In this document: positions 1 to 10,824 of the stretch, piece after piece
Layout: the number at the start of each line of letters is the position of its first letter
Numbering within the stretch: the first letter of the stretch is position 1
From: Amphimedon queenslandica
Lineage: Eukaryota; Porifera; Demospongiae; Haplosclerida; Niphatidae
Direction of reading: 5' to 3'
Length of the DNA: 64,000 bases
Assembly (NCBI RefSeq): GCF_000090795.2
Contig: NW_003546438.1
Coordinates: forward strand, 1-64,000
Made by a program: the position numbers and the translations under genes
Notes under the pieces: model-generated
The model's database searches: none
What the model saw: the letters and a program-made list of their open reading frames with translations, nothing else
What the model was told of the DNA's origin: nothing

Positions 1-90
1 AAAAAACATTTAGTTTGATTTCAATTAGACCTACACACTATAATTTACAAGTAATGTGTATTATACAGATCTTACACATGCTAAGTTATA

Positions 91-434
91 CTAACGAGGT
101 AAGAGTGATATCAGCTTTTTTATATCTTCATCCCTCCCTTCAAACAGAAGATCACAGGGAATTTCAAGTCCTCCTTGAATCAAATCATAAGAATATCTTC
201 TGGAGCCAGTCACTTCACATTTGATTATGCCTCCTCGTCGAATGAACAAGCTGCACAAAGTAGAGATCTTTTTAGGCAAGTGGCCCACAATTTCATCATT
301 TTTTTAACCATAATGGCATATCTGTCTACAGCATTTCCCCTCTCTCTGTAGCAAGCTAAGACTTCACCTATTACAGGTACCCAGATGTCCTGGTACACAT
401 GATACCCACGAATGCAAGAAGAAAACCATCTCAC
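91..434 (-). pseudogene. HIRAN-like domain fragment
   Basis: Two adjacent minus-strand reading frames give one recognisable domain. The first (434 to about 300) contains IRGYHVYQDIW and RERGNAVDRYAI. The second (288 to 91) contains GHLPKKIS, a CSLF(I)RRGG stretch and SRRYSYDLIQGGLEIPC. This order matches HIRAN-like domains found in many invertebrate proteins of unknown function. HIRAN domains bind DNA 3' ends in SNF2 helicases, but no helicase is present here, so no activity is implied. The two halves are in different frames, so a frame change or a tiny intron separates them. It could be an exon of a larger gene or a repeat-borne fragment; the flanks give no support for either. Confidence 0.6.
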
Positions 435-520
435 TTCAGCAGTAGTACCAGCTATTTTGATTATTATTAATTAATTACAATAACTAGTTTACAGTATTAA
501 AATTATATGGTATAAAAATT

Positions 521-626
521 TTACGGTATTAAAATTTTCGCGATTATACAAGCTCGCAAAAATATAGTCACACAAAATTTTAAGGCGCAATGTCTTTGTG
601 ACGCAGAAATTTCCTGATATACGGTA
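521..626. repeat. Short MITE copy, TACCGTATA...GGAAATTTTC family
   Basis: The right end reads GAAATTTCCTGATATACGGTA; the left end begins TACGGTATTAAAATTTTCG. The same right-end motif closes the MITE at 30632-30843. It has no coding capacity. The copy is short and its left end is degenerate. Confidence 0.5.
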
Positions 627-960
627 TTCATTTATGTTCATTTACATGTATTAATAGAATGTGACATGCATCATTGCAACCTTTGAGTTTAGCGTAGCGA
701 GCAATTTTACAAGCATCTGTCCACCTTTGTCAGTCTGTCAAGCTACATGTAAATTTATGTGTATCAAATTTAATGTCATATATGTGTGTACCTTAATAGG
801 TCCGGAAAAACTTGGTTGGGAGTACTACTTCTACAAAGTTGACTAGCTCTACAATCTTTAGTTTTAAGTTACTGTATTATTCCATGAGGTTGTAATGATC
901 AATTGTTTATAATTTTAATTATTAATAACAAAACATATTGTTACTACTAAAGGTTAATTT
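627..960. other. Intergenic DNA, nothing recognised
   Basis: AT-rich sequence with a 61-codon plus-strand open frame that resembles nothing I know and has no supporting context. Confidence 0.5.
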
Positions 961-2165
961 ATTAGTAACGTGGTGGCATTTCTAAGTAGGATTCACCCCC
1001 AAAAAAATGGCTGCCATGACTGGCAGCCTTGCTGTACCGGGAAAATGAGCTCCTTTGCTAACCAGACTTCTTAGACGAGCTTATCCTGACAAGAAGACTC
1101 CAATGGTACCACTAGCGTGGCTCTAGACCTTTTCTGGGAAAAAATAAAGATCAGTAAAGCGGCCGTTTTGTTCAGCCACCTTTTTTCATTATCATCATGA
1201 TCTGTCAATCCAGCTGTCGGTCGCTATATCAATCTTGCATGGTGATAAGAAGGCTAATTCTTACACCATTCTATTCCAACAGGGTATGCGCAGGTCCTTG
1301 TCCCCTAGAATCATTCTCCAAGACAGGAAGAAGTGATACTGTGACTGTTTGGTTGCACCAGCTTACCTTGTGCCGCCATTTTGTTAATTAAAGAAGCATG
1401 TGCTTCAAAATTTGGGCATGGTTACGCATGCTCGGAGCTGGGAACGGTAAGTATTTTTACCTAGCTTTAGGCTAGCTATGCTTGGAATCAAATTGCAATA
1501 CTTAGTGGAGCTTTCCAGCTAAGAGAAGGTATTAATCTTGCGTGTGTAATGAATTATTTTATTTCAAAAATACAAAACAATTAATTAATGTTTATAATAC
1601 TAGTGATAATATGAACTTGACAACAGGAAGAACCTGCAGAAATAGCTACAGGATTGCTTGGAAGATAGAGCTTCTTGAACAAGGAGTCACGTCAAGACTA
1701 TGGTAATCATTTCACTTGTCAATCACTATGGTAGATATTCCTTCACCATATCTATTTAATTCAATCAGTGCTGTCCCTCATAAATGCTGTAAATTGATAA
1801 AAATGACAACAATAATAAAGAAACTTACTGTTTGTGTAAAATCAAAAAGTATCGCAATTGTAACTGAAAAATTATAATGAAAAAATCAATGCAAACAAGA
1901 ACATAAAAAATTTAAAAAAACAAAAGTGAGTAGGATTCCGAATGACCAACAAAAATACGAAATGAAAATCCTACTCTCCTGATGCAAACTCTATTTTACA
2001 TTGCAAGGTGATCCATAACTTTTAAATAATAACATTAAAAGTACACTGTAGAGTAGAATTTGCATCACGAGAGTAGGATTTTCATTTTGTATAATCGTTG
2101 AACATTCAGAATCTTACTCAATCTTGTTGTTTTAAATTTTTTATGTTCTTGTTATTATTGTAAAC
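961..2165 (-). repeat. 1.2-kb dispersed repeat, copy A
   Basis: Read on the minus strand, this is collinear with 35706-37800 and 58405-59172. It starts at 2165 with a foldback block, followed by a middle part and a conserved 3' part. Shared landmarks include TGATTTTACACAAACA, the words CATTTATGAG and GGACAGCA, CTTAGCTG followed by ATTGCA and CAAGCATAGCT, GAGCATGCG, TTAATTAACAAAATGG and GGAGTC near 1105, and a terminal GTTACTAAT. The three copies differ by clearly more than 10 percent. No open frame is shared by all copies. The class of the element is not recognised. Confidence 0.75.
1889..2165. repeat. Foldback (palindromic) end of the 1.2-kb repeat
   Basis: The two halves are near-perfect inverted repeats: the left arm carries AACAAGAACATAAAAAATTT, GATTCCGAATGACCAAC and ATGAAAATCCTACTC, and the right arm carries the complements in reverse order, ending TTTTTTATGTTCTTGTT. 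A second palindrome of the same sequence is at 35706-35943, at the same position in copy B. It could be a separate MITE that inserted in the ancestral repeat, or the natural end of the element. Confidence 0.75.
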
Positions 2166-2284
2166 AAGTTCTCAATGGCTGTACACTACAAATTAGGGCA
2201 ACAGAGTGGACCAGCAAGGCACATAGGTGTACATAACATTTCTAACAAAAATAAACTAAAGCAGCTAATCAGCATACTAGGAGC

Positions 2285-2381
2285 GAAAGACATGCTTACA
2301 TGTCTGTAACATGATGACTATAGTATAACTAGCCAAAGACATGCCTACATGTATGTACCTGTAACATTATGACTATGGTAG
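2285..2381. repeat. Two-unit tandem duplication (about 48 bp)
   Basis: AAAGACATGCTTACATGT and AAAGACATGCCTACATGT start successive units, each followed by TGTAACAT, TATGACTAT and GGTA-like words. Confidence 0.6.
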
Positions 2382-2989
2382 AACTTCATTGTCCCAACAG
2401 TACTGAAAATGACTAAAAATGGACTTAAAATGACATGATCAATTTTTCACATTTGATTTTTACAAATCTCGAACTTGATGTAAAAAAAGCTGTTTTCAAA
2501 TTTAGATTTTCTTACTGTTTAACGCAATCATGTACAAAATATAGATTCACATAACAAATGCAACCAATACAAGCAAGATTCTTTTGTTTGGCTTGCGTAC
2601 ATTAGTAACAAAGATAAATCAAGTACTTTGTTGCGTACAGCACCAATTACTATGCTTCACAACTCTCCCAAAATGAAAAAATGAAGCACTACCTATTCAA
2701 CATATTTTTGGACTTTAGAAGTGAGACAATTTGCTTTTATTCTACAATACATCTAAACCTGGACTGCATATCATACAATAAATCTCAACCTTGACAACGA
2801 GGAGGTAGTCTCAAATTCCAGTTCAGCTTGTCGCTGCAATTGACCATAAATTATAAAACTCTCAACTTTGCAAATTTACAGAAGCAGAACATTATAGCAG
2901 TTACTCTTTCTCTGATTTGCCACATATAGTTCAAAACACTTAGCATACTTGTTCATATGTGTGGTTTAGCATTTAGTTTATTTTGCTAT
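2382..2989. other. Intergenic DNA, nothing recognised
   Basis: AT-rich, no open frame of note. The word AGCTTGTCGCTGCAATTGAC at 2826 recurs at 3234 with one change, so an old duplication extends into the tandem repeat that follows. Confidence 0.5.
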
Positions 2990-3345
2990 ATACTCCCTGC
3001 ACATTGTAACAACCACCACCAAAGCATGGCACGGCATGTTGTTTCACTACTAGTGACTCTAAATATGACACAGAAGCCACCACACAACACTTGGTATTAC
3101 TTACATAGTTTCACTACCACAATGTGCCACTCTGTATAATGCAACAAAAACCGCCACCCAAAGCATTGTATGGCATGTAGCTACATGCAGAGTTTCCAAA
3201 CCACTCTGTGAAATGTAACAACTACCACCCAAAGCTTGTCGCAGCAATTGACCATAAATTTCTAGTGACTTTCATGACTCGTAGAACTTTAATAAGCTGC
3301 CACCCAATGTGTGGTACTGCACTAAATAGTGTATGTTACCCTGTA
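2990..3345. repeat. Degenerate tandem repeat, period about 70-80 bp
   Basis: About five diverged units share a CAAC(C/T)ACCACCCAAAGC core and a later ACTCTGT or AGTGACT word; cores lie near 3010, 3070, 3150, 3215 and 3300. Short plus-strand open frames here are by-products of the repeat. Confidence 0.55.
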
Positions 3346-3837
3346 TTCAACTGTCAAAATGTCATACACATCATATGGTACATGACCAGTTTGTATAATT
3401 AGCATCGTGTATTTTAATTGAAACATTTATTACAAACTGCCATTAGCATAATGTGCTGCAAAGGTTTTAGGCAAATGTCACAAATGTGGACAGTTTGTCT
3501 ACATCAGAGAGGGAGAGGGAGTATTTACATACTCAAGTGGCAAAATATAAGCCTACAAGAGTAATCAGAAACAAACAAGATGCAGTTGTACTTTAACAAT
3601 AACTAAACATTGCACAAAATTAACACTAAAATATCTCAAGTCATAATTGCACTATATCAACTAAAATAAAAGACATGGTATAGATTGCAATATACCATCA
3701 CAGAGAAAGATCTTACCAAAATTGTATGAAGGTCAAGAAAATGATACTTAACAATTCCACTTTAAAATAGCAAGCCTAAAATGCCATTACACTGCTTCTA
3801 ATCAAGTACAGGTATCACTAAATCATAGTGATTACGA
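3346..3837. other. Intergenic DNA, nothing recognised
   Basis: AT-rich sequence without coding or structural signal that I can see. Confidence 0.5.
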
Positions 3838-4598
3838 TTAAGGTACAACGGGCTGAACGCACAATTTAAATTTCGGAACACAAATTGTTTTCTTTATACT
3901 TTTTCTACAATATGTAATTTTTCAATTTTTTTTTAATAGTCAGATGCAATAAACTTTACTAAACTTTGTAAAATGGATGAAAACTAAGTAAAAAATTCTT
4001 GAACATGATGAGAGTACTTTAATTTTTAGTAATATCATTGTGTTTATAATATTATTTTCTATTGACGTATGTTGCATCATTTGGCAAAAGTTTTTAAAGT
4101 TTTGCAAAATGGGCTGCAATCTCTCAAACTTTTGATGACTTTCAAACATCAGTGTATCACAAAAGCATTTACTGCATACAAACTTGATTGAGTGTTTGCC
4201 TTCATTATGCCACGATTGCAAGTTTTAGAGCTTGGTAGAACCTGCATTCACGAGATGAAACAGTTAAATAAACAATAGTCAGGAAATACATACTGGTGGC
4301 CATTTTTATTAATGGTTTGACTAATATGATGTCATATCTTAACCCCACCATGCAATTAATTTTTCCAGCCAATTTTATAATATACAGATGTATCCAGAAA
4401 TGACACAAGATCAAAGATGGCGTATAAAGTATGAAAAGTTATGCAGGAATTTCTTTCAATAATTAAAGTTAAATGATCTATAACTTCTAAACAGCGCATA
4501 GTAAAAATTTAACAATAGCACAAGTTGTACAACTTTTTCTTTACTATAAAATAGCAGCAATTAAAAAAATATCAAAATTTCATCCAAAAGTACCTTAA
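3838..4598. mobile_element. Candidate MITE ending in TTAAGGTAC
   Basis: The segment starts TTAAGGTAC and ends with the exact complement GTACCTTAA; CATCC-rich words repeat in inverse order inside (GGATGAAAA near 3972, TTTCATCC near 4580). If TTAA is the target site, piggyBac or Kolobok mobilisation would be expected, but the inverted repeat is short. Minus-strand open frames of 93 and 69 codons inside resemble no protein I know. Confidence 0.4.
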
Positions 4599-4859
4599 TG
4601 TGGTACAGATACAACGTGACTTTCATGGGTGTCATGCAAATTTTGCTAGTGAACCGAGGCACATAAGTATGCCAATCACGGTAACAGGAATATTGGGCAA
4701 AAACCATAATCTTGACTTGAAACATTGCAGCAGCTGAAATTACCTCATATTCAGTCGACCATGAGGTTCATAAATATAGCTTATGTCTGTTTATGTGACT
4801 CCTCACTGCTTTTAATGCAACAATATTGTAATAAATTCCAGCACAAATAAGTCTTCCAA

Positions 4860-5289
4860 TGGCAAGAACATTTGCAGGGTCAAGTATGAAATTCTTAAAG
4901 ACATACGGGCTGCAAAATGATTGTCATCAATACCAGTAATGGCTTTTGCAATTGTCCTTCAGAAACATGCCCCATCTCTGACAATCTCATCCTGAATATG
5001 AGGAGCTATTTCTCTGCAAGGAACCTGTTCAACAGCATCGACACGTTGAACAACTGCAATACCAGAAAGCTATGATATAATTGCAACTGCTTTCTGTACC
5101 CAATCTCTATTGGTAGAAGGAGGTAGTCATTTCATGCAAAACCTTTAAAGCACACTTGGTCTTTTCTTCATCAATACACCAGTCTGTTCAAGACTATGAA
5201 ATGATTTTGTTTCTATTTTTTGACCCACAAAGGAACAGTTCCACAATCAACTCCAGTGGGTCTGTGATCTTTCATTTTGAATGAAACAG
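4860..5289 (-). pseudogene. Decayed coding stretch, family not recognised
   Basis: Minus-strand frames contain runs such as DEIVRDGACF and NVLAIGRLICAGI that look protein-like but change frame several times. The stretch is downstream of, and on the same strand as, the repeated protein at 5290-5975, so the two may be one ruined gene. Confidence 0.3.
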
Positions 5290-5975
5290 GGGTCAGCAGA
5301 ACATTGGTACAGAGAGTACCAACTTTTTAATCTGAAACACACTTAGAGTGCATACAGAAAGAGAACCTACTTCTTCGGCCACTGCTATATGGAAACTTTG
5401 CTCTTTTAATTTCAATTGACTTGGTGTAATTGATGGTGTAGGGCACGTACTTAAGGATACCTGTACACCCTGCATCTTGTGGATAGATGTTGGGGTACTT
5501 TTGAATGGAATAGAGGTCAGCTGGCACCATGGTAAAGAGGAATCCCACTTTTTATTTTGCAACAAAAGTACAGTACGTACAGAAGGAGAACCCGCTATTT
5601 CAGCCCCTGCTAAGTGGGAACTTTGCTTATTGAATATTGATGGGCCTGGGGTCATCGACGGTGAATGGCACTGACTTAAAGATACAAGTACGTCTCACAT
5701 GTTGTCCAAAGAAGTCAGAGTACATATGAAGTGAGAGCCTACAATATGATCAGTTGATACAATGTGAAATGTGCACCACAGGAGTACTTTGCCGTGGAAT
5801 TTGTGTTAGAACGGGAGTATTTTATGGTGAACAGCATTTTGATACGGCTATCTCCAACTTTTTATCTAGGCTAAAGGATGAGTGGATGCAGTAGGAGAGC
5901 CTATTTTTTCCGCCATTGATGCATTGCATGGCACAATGACACTTCCAAGAGCAGGGTTACTTTAGTCCTTCACTT
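5290..5975 (-). pseudogene. Ruined gene with a four-fold internal protein repeat
   Basis: On the minus strand one frame, open for 120 codons at 5655-5293 and traceable upstream, carries a repeated motif: EKIGSPTASTH (near 5890), VGSHFICT (near 5740), EIAGSPSVRT (near 5580) and EEVGSLSVCT (near 5360). A LLLQNKK or VFQIKK tail follows the last two. In DNA the repeat is visible as GAGAGCCTA, GAGAACCCG and GAGAACCTA words on the plus strand. Spacing is about 150-230 bp. Function is unknown. It lies downstream of a Kolobok-like gene on the same strand, so it may be the N-terminal part of another element copy. Confidence 0.5.
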
Positions 5976-6168
5976 TTCATAGAACTGAAGGAGAAGGGAC
6001 TTTCTGTGAATACAGACCCTTTTTGTTAAGTGGTGGTGTCCACAAGGCACCAGCAGGAGTGAGTGACCTATCTACAGAGGCCTTTTGTATTTTTTACATT
6101 ATCAGGGCAATCCCTTTTGTGACATGGAAAATTTGGACATGCACACAATTCAGTAAACATTTCATCAC

Positions 6169-7818
6169 TTAGGGAACTTTCAAAGTCATATAATCATCGT
6201 AATACTCAGATACATTGTCATCACATTTGGATGCATCGATGTCACAGGAGGTATCAATTCCAGTAGCAGTATGACAGGTTCTACTCTGTGGACAACTCTT
6301 ATTGGATGTCCTACTGTGGTCTGTTGACCTACATTTGCATTTGTCAGTTGAGGCATTTGTAATTACTTTAGTAGATGCATCCCTTCCATAATCATGATTC
6401 ACTGCACCTCTTTTATGAACAATTGCCTGCGTCATTGTTCAAAGACTACACTTTCTCTTTTAAAGCTTCCTTTTTGCTTTAGCAACATTGGTGTTCTTGC
6501 TTTTTATATGAAAAAATCAACCTGCACTCAGCTTCTTTAAGATAGATGGAAGATTCTGAACAACAGGAAGGCACATCCGCTCAAGGATATTAAGAATCCA
6601 GTGGTACTGAGGACCACGCTTCGTGAAAATTTTGGTCATGCAATCTTGAATGAGTCTTATGTTGGTAGAAAAGTGGTAGTGAAGACTTGCAAGGTTCCAA
6701 TTTTTGGACCTATACATAACAGGTACATTGTGTGAAGCTTCTACAGGGTTTGTTGTGGCTTTACCTGTTTCAGGATGTATCAATACATCAGCCAGACCGC
6801 CATTCCTTGACAGTTTAAGTGGTAAGCTACGATGTGAAAAGGACACTTAAAAACATGGTCAGTTTTGTAAGGTTTTTAGCAGCATTTTAATTTGCCTTTA
6901 TCTGTACAACAACCACAGCTACACACTACTAATGGGTGATAATCACACTGGCCACCATCCCAATAGTGTTTATCTTAAAATTTGTCCAATGCCAATTTTA
7001 TTAACTTCTCTGAAAAAGCATTAGGGTCTGTGCCAGCATTCGTAAGACACATGTGAAATGATGCTTTGGCTTTTCTAATGAAATTTTCAGAGAGGTAACC
7101 ATAGTGCTTAGCATGCTTTTTCTCCTTGCAGAAGCATTCAATTTTAACACCATCATCAGTTGTCATTTGCTATAATTTACGCAACTTATCTAACTTTATA
7201 GCATGATTCTTAGCAACATGATTGCCACTGCGCAATCCCAACAAAGTGGGAAATGTTTCAAAACAACATTCTCAGATGTGCTATTTCTGTCTTCAATGGG
7301 GCATTTCACATTCATTTGATACTTGACCATAAGCTTGAATACCTCGCTCATACCAAATTTTTCTGCTGCTTATGACGTACCTTAATATACTTTATCTTGA
7401 CACAAATTGTCACTTCCCTTTTGACAGATGTGATAATGGTACAAAAGAGCACCAGTCAAGTAATCTCTCACAGTTTATATCCAGTTTTGGCTGAAACCGC
7501 CTCTACTCAGGTAAACAATGTCGCCACAGGAAACAGCGCTTTTCTCCAGCTCCTTAATTTCTTCTAATTCATATCTTGCTTTTCCTTACCGGTTTCAAAG
7601 CAAATAGCATCTAAAATGTCCTTCACATGTTCATACATTGTTTTAATTGTCCCAAAAGAACATTGTTGCTGACTGTATGCATTCCAAGGATGTGGCGAAA
7701 CAGTTTTTTATATATAGCATAAGAGGGTAACAAATTGTAGCAACTTGTAAAATCTTATAAACAGGAGCATCACTATTTTTCTGCTCAGATGAGGTTTCAA
7801 ATTTGACCAACTGTTTAG
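6169..7818 (-). pseudogene. Kolobok-like transposase, C-terminal part
   Basis: Minus-strand frames give, in order: GMHTVSNNVLLG-type start near 7660, TVRDYLTGALLYHYHICQKG (near 7470), CFCKEKKHAKHYG (7130), WDGGQCDYHPLVVCSCGCC (near 6945), NPVEASHNVPVMYRSK and NLASLHYHFSTNIRLIQ (6750-6640), and a C-terminal zinc-ribbon-like DKCKCRSTDHSRTSNKSCP (near 6340-6280). This architecture matches a family of metazoan transposase-derived proteins that I associate with Kolobok (a Mutator-like assignment is possible). Several frame changes and stops interrupt it. It is cut upstream at 7818 by the hAT element; the missing N-terminal side reappears at 10305-10480. Confidence 0.65.
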
Positions 7819-7944
7819 CAGGGACGTAGAAGGAAGGAAGGAATTGGTCAGGCCAGAGGGAGAAGATAGGTATGGCGCGCAAACGGTGCCGAAAAATTTT
7901 TTGCTGTTAATTAATTATTCATAATGGGTGTGGCTTAAATTGAT

Positions 7945-7980
7945 TAATAATAATAATAATAACAAATAATAACAATAATA
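7945..7980. repeat. AAT microsatellite
   Basis: Runs of AATAATAAT with interruptions near the left end of hAT element 1. Confidence 0.7.
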
Positions 7981-7991
7981 AAGGTCATAGC

Positions 7992-10140
7992 TTAATCAAA
8001 CTTTCTAAAGTGAGTGAGGTGAGACTCATTACCGTCAATGAACTCCTGGGCAACATTCTTAAGTAACAATTGATCTAGAGTTTCTTTATGAACATGTATG
8101 GTCATTAAATGATTAAGTCGTGACTGAGTCATAGTAGATCTTAGAAAGGACTTTATTCTTTTCAGTGCATTAAAAGATCTTTCACTACTAGCATTTGTTG
8201 CCGGCACAACAACTTGGATTAGTTGAACAATCACATAGATTTTAGACAAGTACTCGGATCCTTGTGAACGAATATACAAGAATACTGACTGAATATCAAT
8301 ATCGTCTATAGGCTTATCTCGAAAAGCTGAATGAAGTAATTGAAGCTGTACCTTAAGACATTTAGGCTTAATATCACTTCCATAAAACTTGCATACATTT
8401 TGAAACTCCAGATCATGACACTGCCTTGTAACGCACTTCATAAGTAATTCTTAAAGATTCTGATAAATCTGATATCCAGGTTGATCAAACCTTTTTTGAT
8501 AGCCTCTATAACTAAATCTAGTGCTTCAAAGTAAGATACTTGATACATATGTTTAGGAGTTTTATATTCTGTAGGTTCTGATCCTTCATCATATTGCTTA
8601 GGCCTTTTTCGTTTGCGTGGTAACACTGGGGATCAACATCACACTGCTCTGCTTTAAACAGTACTGCGTCCAAGAACAAAATAAAACTGGCATCATTTCT
8701 AAGTGATTCCAGTGTCTTCACAGTAAGCTCTGCTTGATGTTGCCCTTGTGCTGCTGTGAGTACTTTACTTTGAAGAGACTTGCTGAGATTATCTGAGTGT
8801 CCTAATATTAGCTCTCCAAGAGCCACTCCAATAAAAAATGAAATTTTTTCCATGTAGCTAGATACTCCATTTATCGTTCCAATAGTGTCTGTGTCAGAAA
8901 GAATAGACTTTGCCTCATCCCAAACATGCATTAGAACATCATAATTGGCTATAATACTTGAAAGAGCTTCTGCTGTAACTGTCCAACGAGTTGGTCAAAG
9001 TACACGAATACCTATACTGTCAGGTGAGAGCTCTTTTTTCAGATTATCAACAATAGCATTTCCTCTTGGAGAGTATTTGAGTAACTTTGTGATCTCATGG
9101 GTTACTTCAAGAGCATTTTTCATTAGAGGTGAGCCTTTCACAGAATCTCCAACACCAAGATTATGAGTGTGACCATAGCAATGTGTATAAATTGCACGTG
9201 GTTCTTCATTCATAATTAATTTTGCCAAACGATTCTTGCACCCTGACATTGCTGATGCTCCATCATAGCATTGGCCCCATAATTTAGCTAAGGAAATATT
9301 GCAGCGAACAAGAGTATCTTTAACAACATCAAATAAAGTTAATGCTTTGGTATCATCTACAGTACACAGACCAATAAAATCTTCGAGAACATCTAATGAA
9401 CCAGATGCCCATCTCATTACAACGACAACCTGTTCTTTGTTTGAAATGTCAGTTGTCTCATTAATCATTAAGGTGCAAAATGGGGAATTCTGAATGTTAC
9501 TGATAATTACTCATAATATCTGTAATGCCATTATCTGGATCAGTTCATTTTGAATCTGTGGTGAGATGTATCGTTGATATTTTCTTGCCATCCAGCTAAC
9601 AAGCCTTGTCATCCTCAGTACGGAGGTTAAGAAGTTGAAACAAGTTGCTGTTTTCATCATTCCCAGAACCTCTCATTGGTAGTGTCCCTGTCTGGCAAGA
9701 AACCTTATAGAACTAAGAACTTTCAATAAATAATGATGATTGACAGCCTTTTCTTTCTTTGATTCAGATGAGAGCATTTCTCCGACATCTTGAACTTTCT
9801 GTGGAAGGCTCAGCATGATTTCAGTTGCAGCTTGATGGCAATCACTAGCCTCATGTTTCCTGAATGATGCAGTAGCATCCTTCCAATTAGTAAATCCACT
9901 TACAACAAAGGTTGTTTCCATTCTTGGATTACGCAACTTCTTTTCCTCTACTGCTTGAGCACAAGTAAAGCAGATGACGCTGTCTGACTCTTCCAAGTAA
10001 TGAAGCCATTTCCATTTCTCGTACCATGCTGTTTGAAATGAATGAGTTACAATCTTTGTTTTACCAAACTGTCTCGTAGGGTAGGAAAACTCAAGAGGTT
10101 GGTGCTTCTGACGGCCCGTGGCAGAGACTATATTCTCCAT
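7992..10140 (-). pseudogene. hAT transposase, TTF zinc finger and DUF4371
   Basis: The reading runs from 10140 down to 7992. A TTF-type zinc finger is seen first (SFQTAWYEKWKWLHY, VICFTCAQA), then the DUF4371/RNase-H-like core (MINETTDISNKEQ; QCYDGASAMSG; CYGHTHNLGVGDS), an all-helical insertion, and the C-terminal hAT dimerisation region VPATNASSERSFNALKRIK. Length matches ZMYM1-like hAT transposases. The frame is broken in several places (near 9490-9670, 8990, 8630 and 8440), including a stop after GIRVL at 8995. Such transposases cut and paste the element in the nucleus; this copy cannot make a full protein. Confidence 0.85.
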
Positions 10141-10304
10141 GATGATACACCTGGCTGCAGTTGATTATTATTAATGTAGTTGCCACATCCATTAAGTCAC
10201 AATTAATTAAGAGGTGTGCCTTTAGTATAATGAATAATGATTAAATAGAGTAAAAGTTGGTCAGGCCCAAACCGGACCTGCCGGACCGAGTTTTACGCCA
10301 ATGT

Positions 10305-10480
10305 TTGGTCTCTGTGACAACAATACAATAACTGGTAGCATCTATGTGCAAATTACCCCTGCAAGAAGTATCCAGTCTAAATGTGCCATCAAGTTCACCT
10401 AGAGTGGGTCTTTCATTTTCAGTGGCACTTAGAACATTGTCTTTTTCCTCAGTAGGTACTGATTCTTCAGTACTTATTTA
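10305..10480 (-). pseudogene. N-terminal piece of the split Kolobok-like gene
   Basis: The minus strand reads TEESVPTEEKDNVLSATENE, then PTLGELDGTFRLDTSCRG and IDATSYCIVVTETKH, uninterrupted up to the hAT junction. On the other side of the hAT the same strand continues as KQLVKFETSSEQKN. The phrase order fits the pre-catalytic part of the Kolobok-like family. The assignment rests on position and style more than on a diagnostic motif. Confidence 0.45.
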
Positions 10481-10688
10481 TAACAAAGACATAGGAGCGA
10501 AGGATCATGACAATTGACATTAATTTTGTCACCATGAAACATTTTAATGATATACAGTACAAGTCGAAAAAAAAAGCTAGTTAGCTGCTTTAAAGCTGCT
10601 CTATGTTTGTGGCAGGTATACCGTTTGTGCTGCCTATGCACGACATTGAATCTTCGTGCATGCGCAGAAAAATCCTCTACATTGATAC

Positions 10689-10755
10689 TACGGTCTCTCT
10701 ACCTTGCTTCCTACGGTCTCTCAACCTTGCTTCACTGCGGTCTCTCTGTTCCGTC
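10689..10755. repeat. Three-unit 23-bp tandem repeat before the BEN gene
   Basis: CTACGGTCTCTCTACC, CTACGGTCTCTCAACC and CTGCGGTCTCTCTGTT start successive units; the first two end CTTGCTTC. A GAG|GTGAGT donor-like site lies at about 10805, so this could be the 5' leader exon. Confidence 0.55.
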
Positions 10756-10824
10756 ACTCTTTTTGACATGGCTTTCACTTAAAGGTTGCTTACAAAGCTT
10801 CGAGGTGAGTTTCTTGTCTATGTA

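Larger units (their letters stand above)
7819..10303 (-). mobile_element. hAT element 1 (ZMYM1/DUF4371 type), nested
   Basis: The left end CAGGGACGTAGAA and the complement of the right end, CATTGGCGTAAAA, fit the CAGGGGCGTA-type ends of this hAT lineage. Flanking 8-mers CTGTTTAG (7811-7818) and ATGTTTGG (10301-10308) agree at 6 of 8 positions and may be the decayed target-site duplication; exact ends are uncertain by about 3 bp. The flanks on both sides read as the same minus-strand Kolobok-like gene, so the element sits inside it. Confidence 0.6.

Noticed and set aside
10547-10800. Open frame before the BEN gene as coding sequence
   Set aside because: The part before about 10850 has no protein-like features and contains the 23-bp tandem repeat; only the C-terminal part of the frame looks like an exon.
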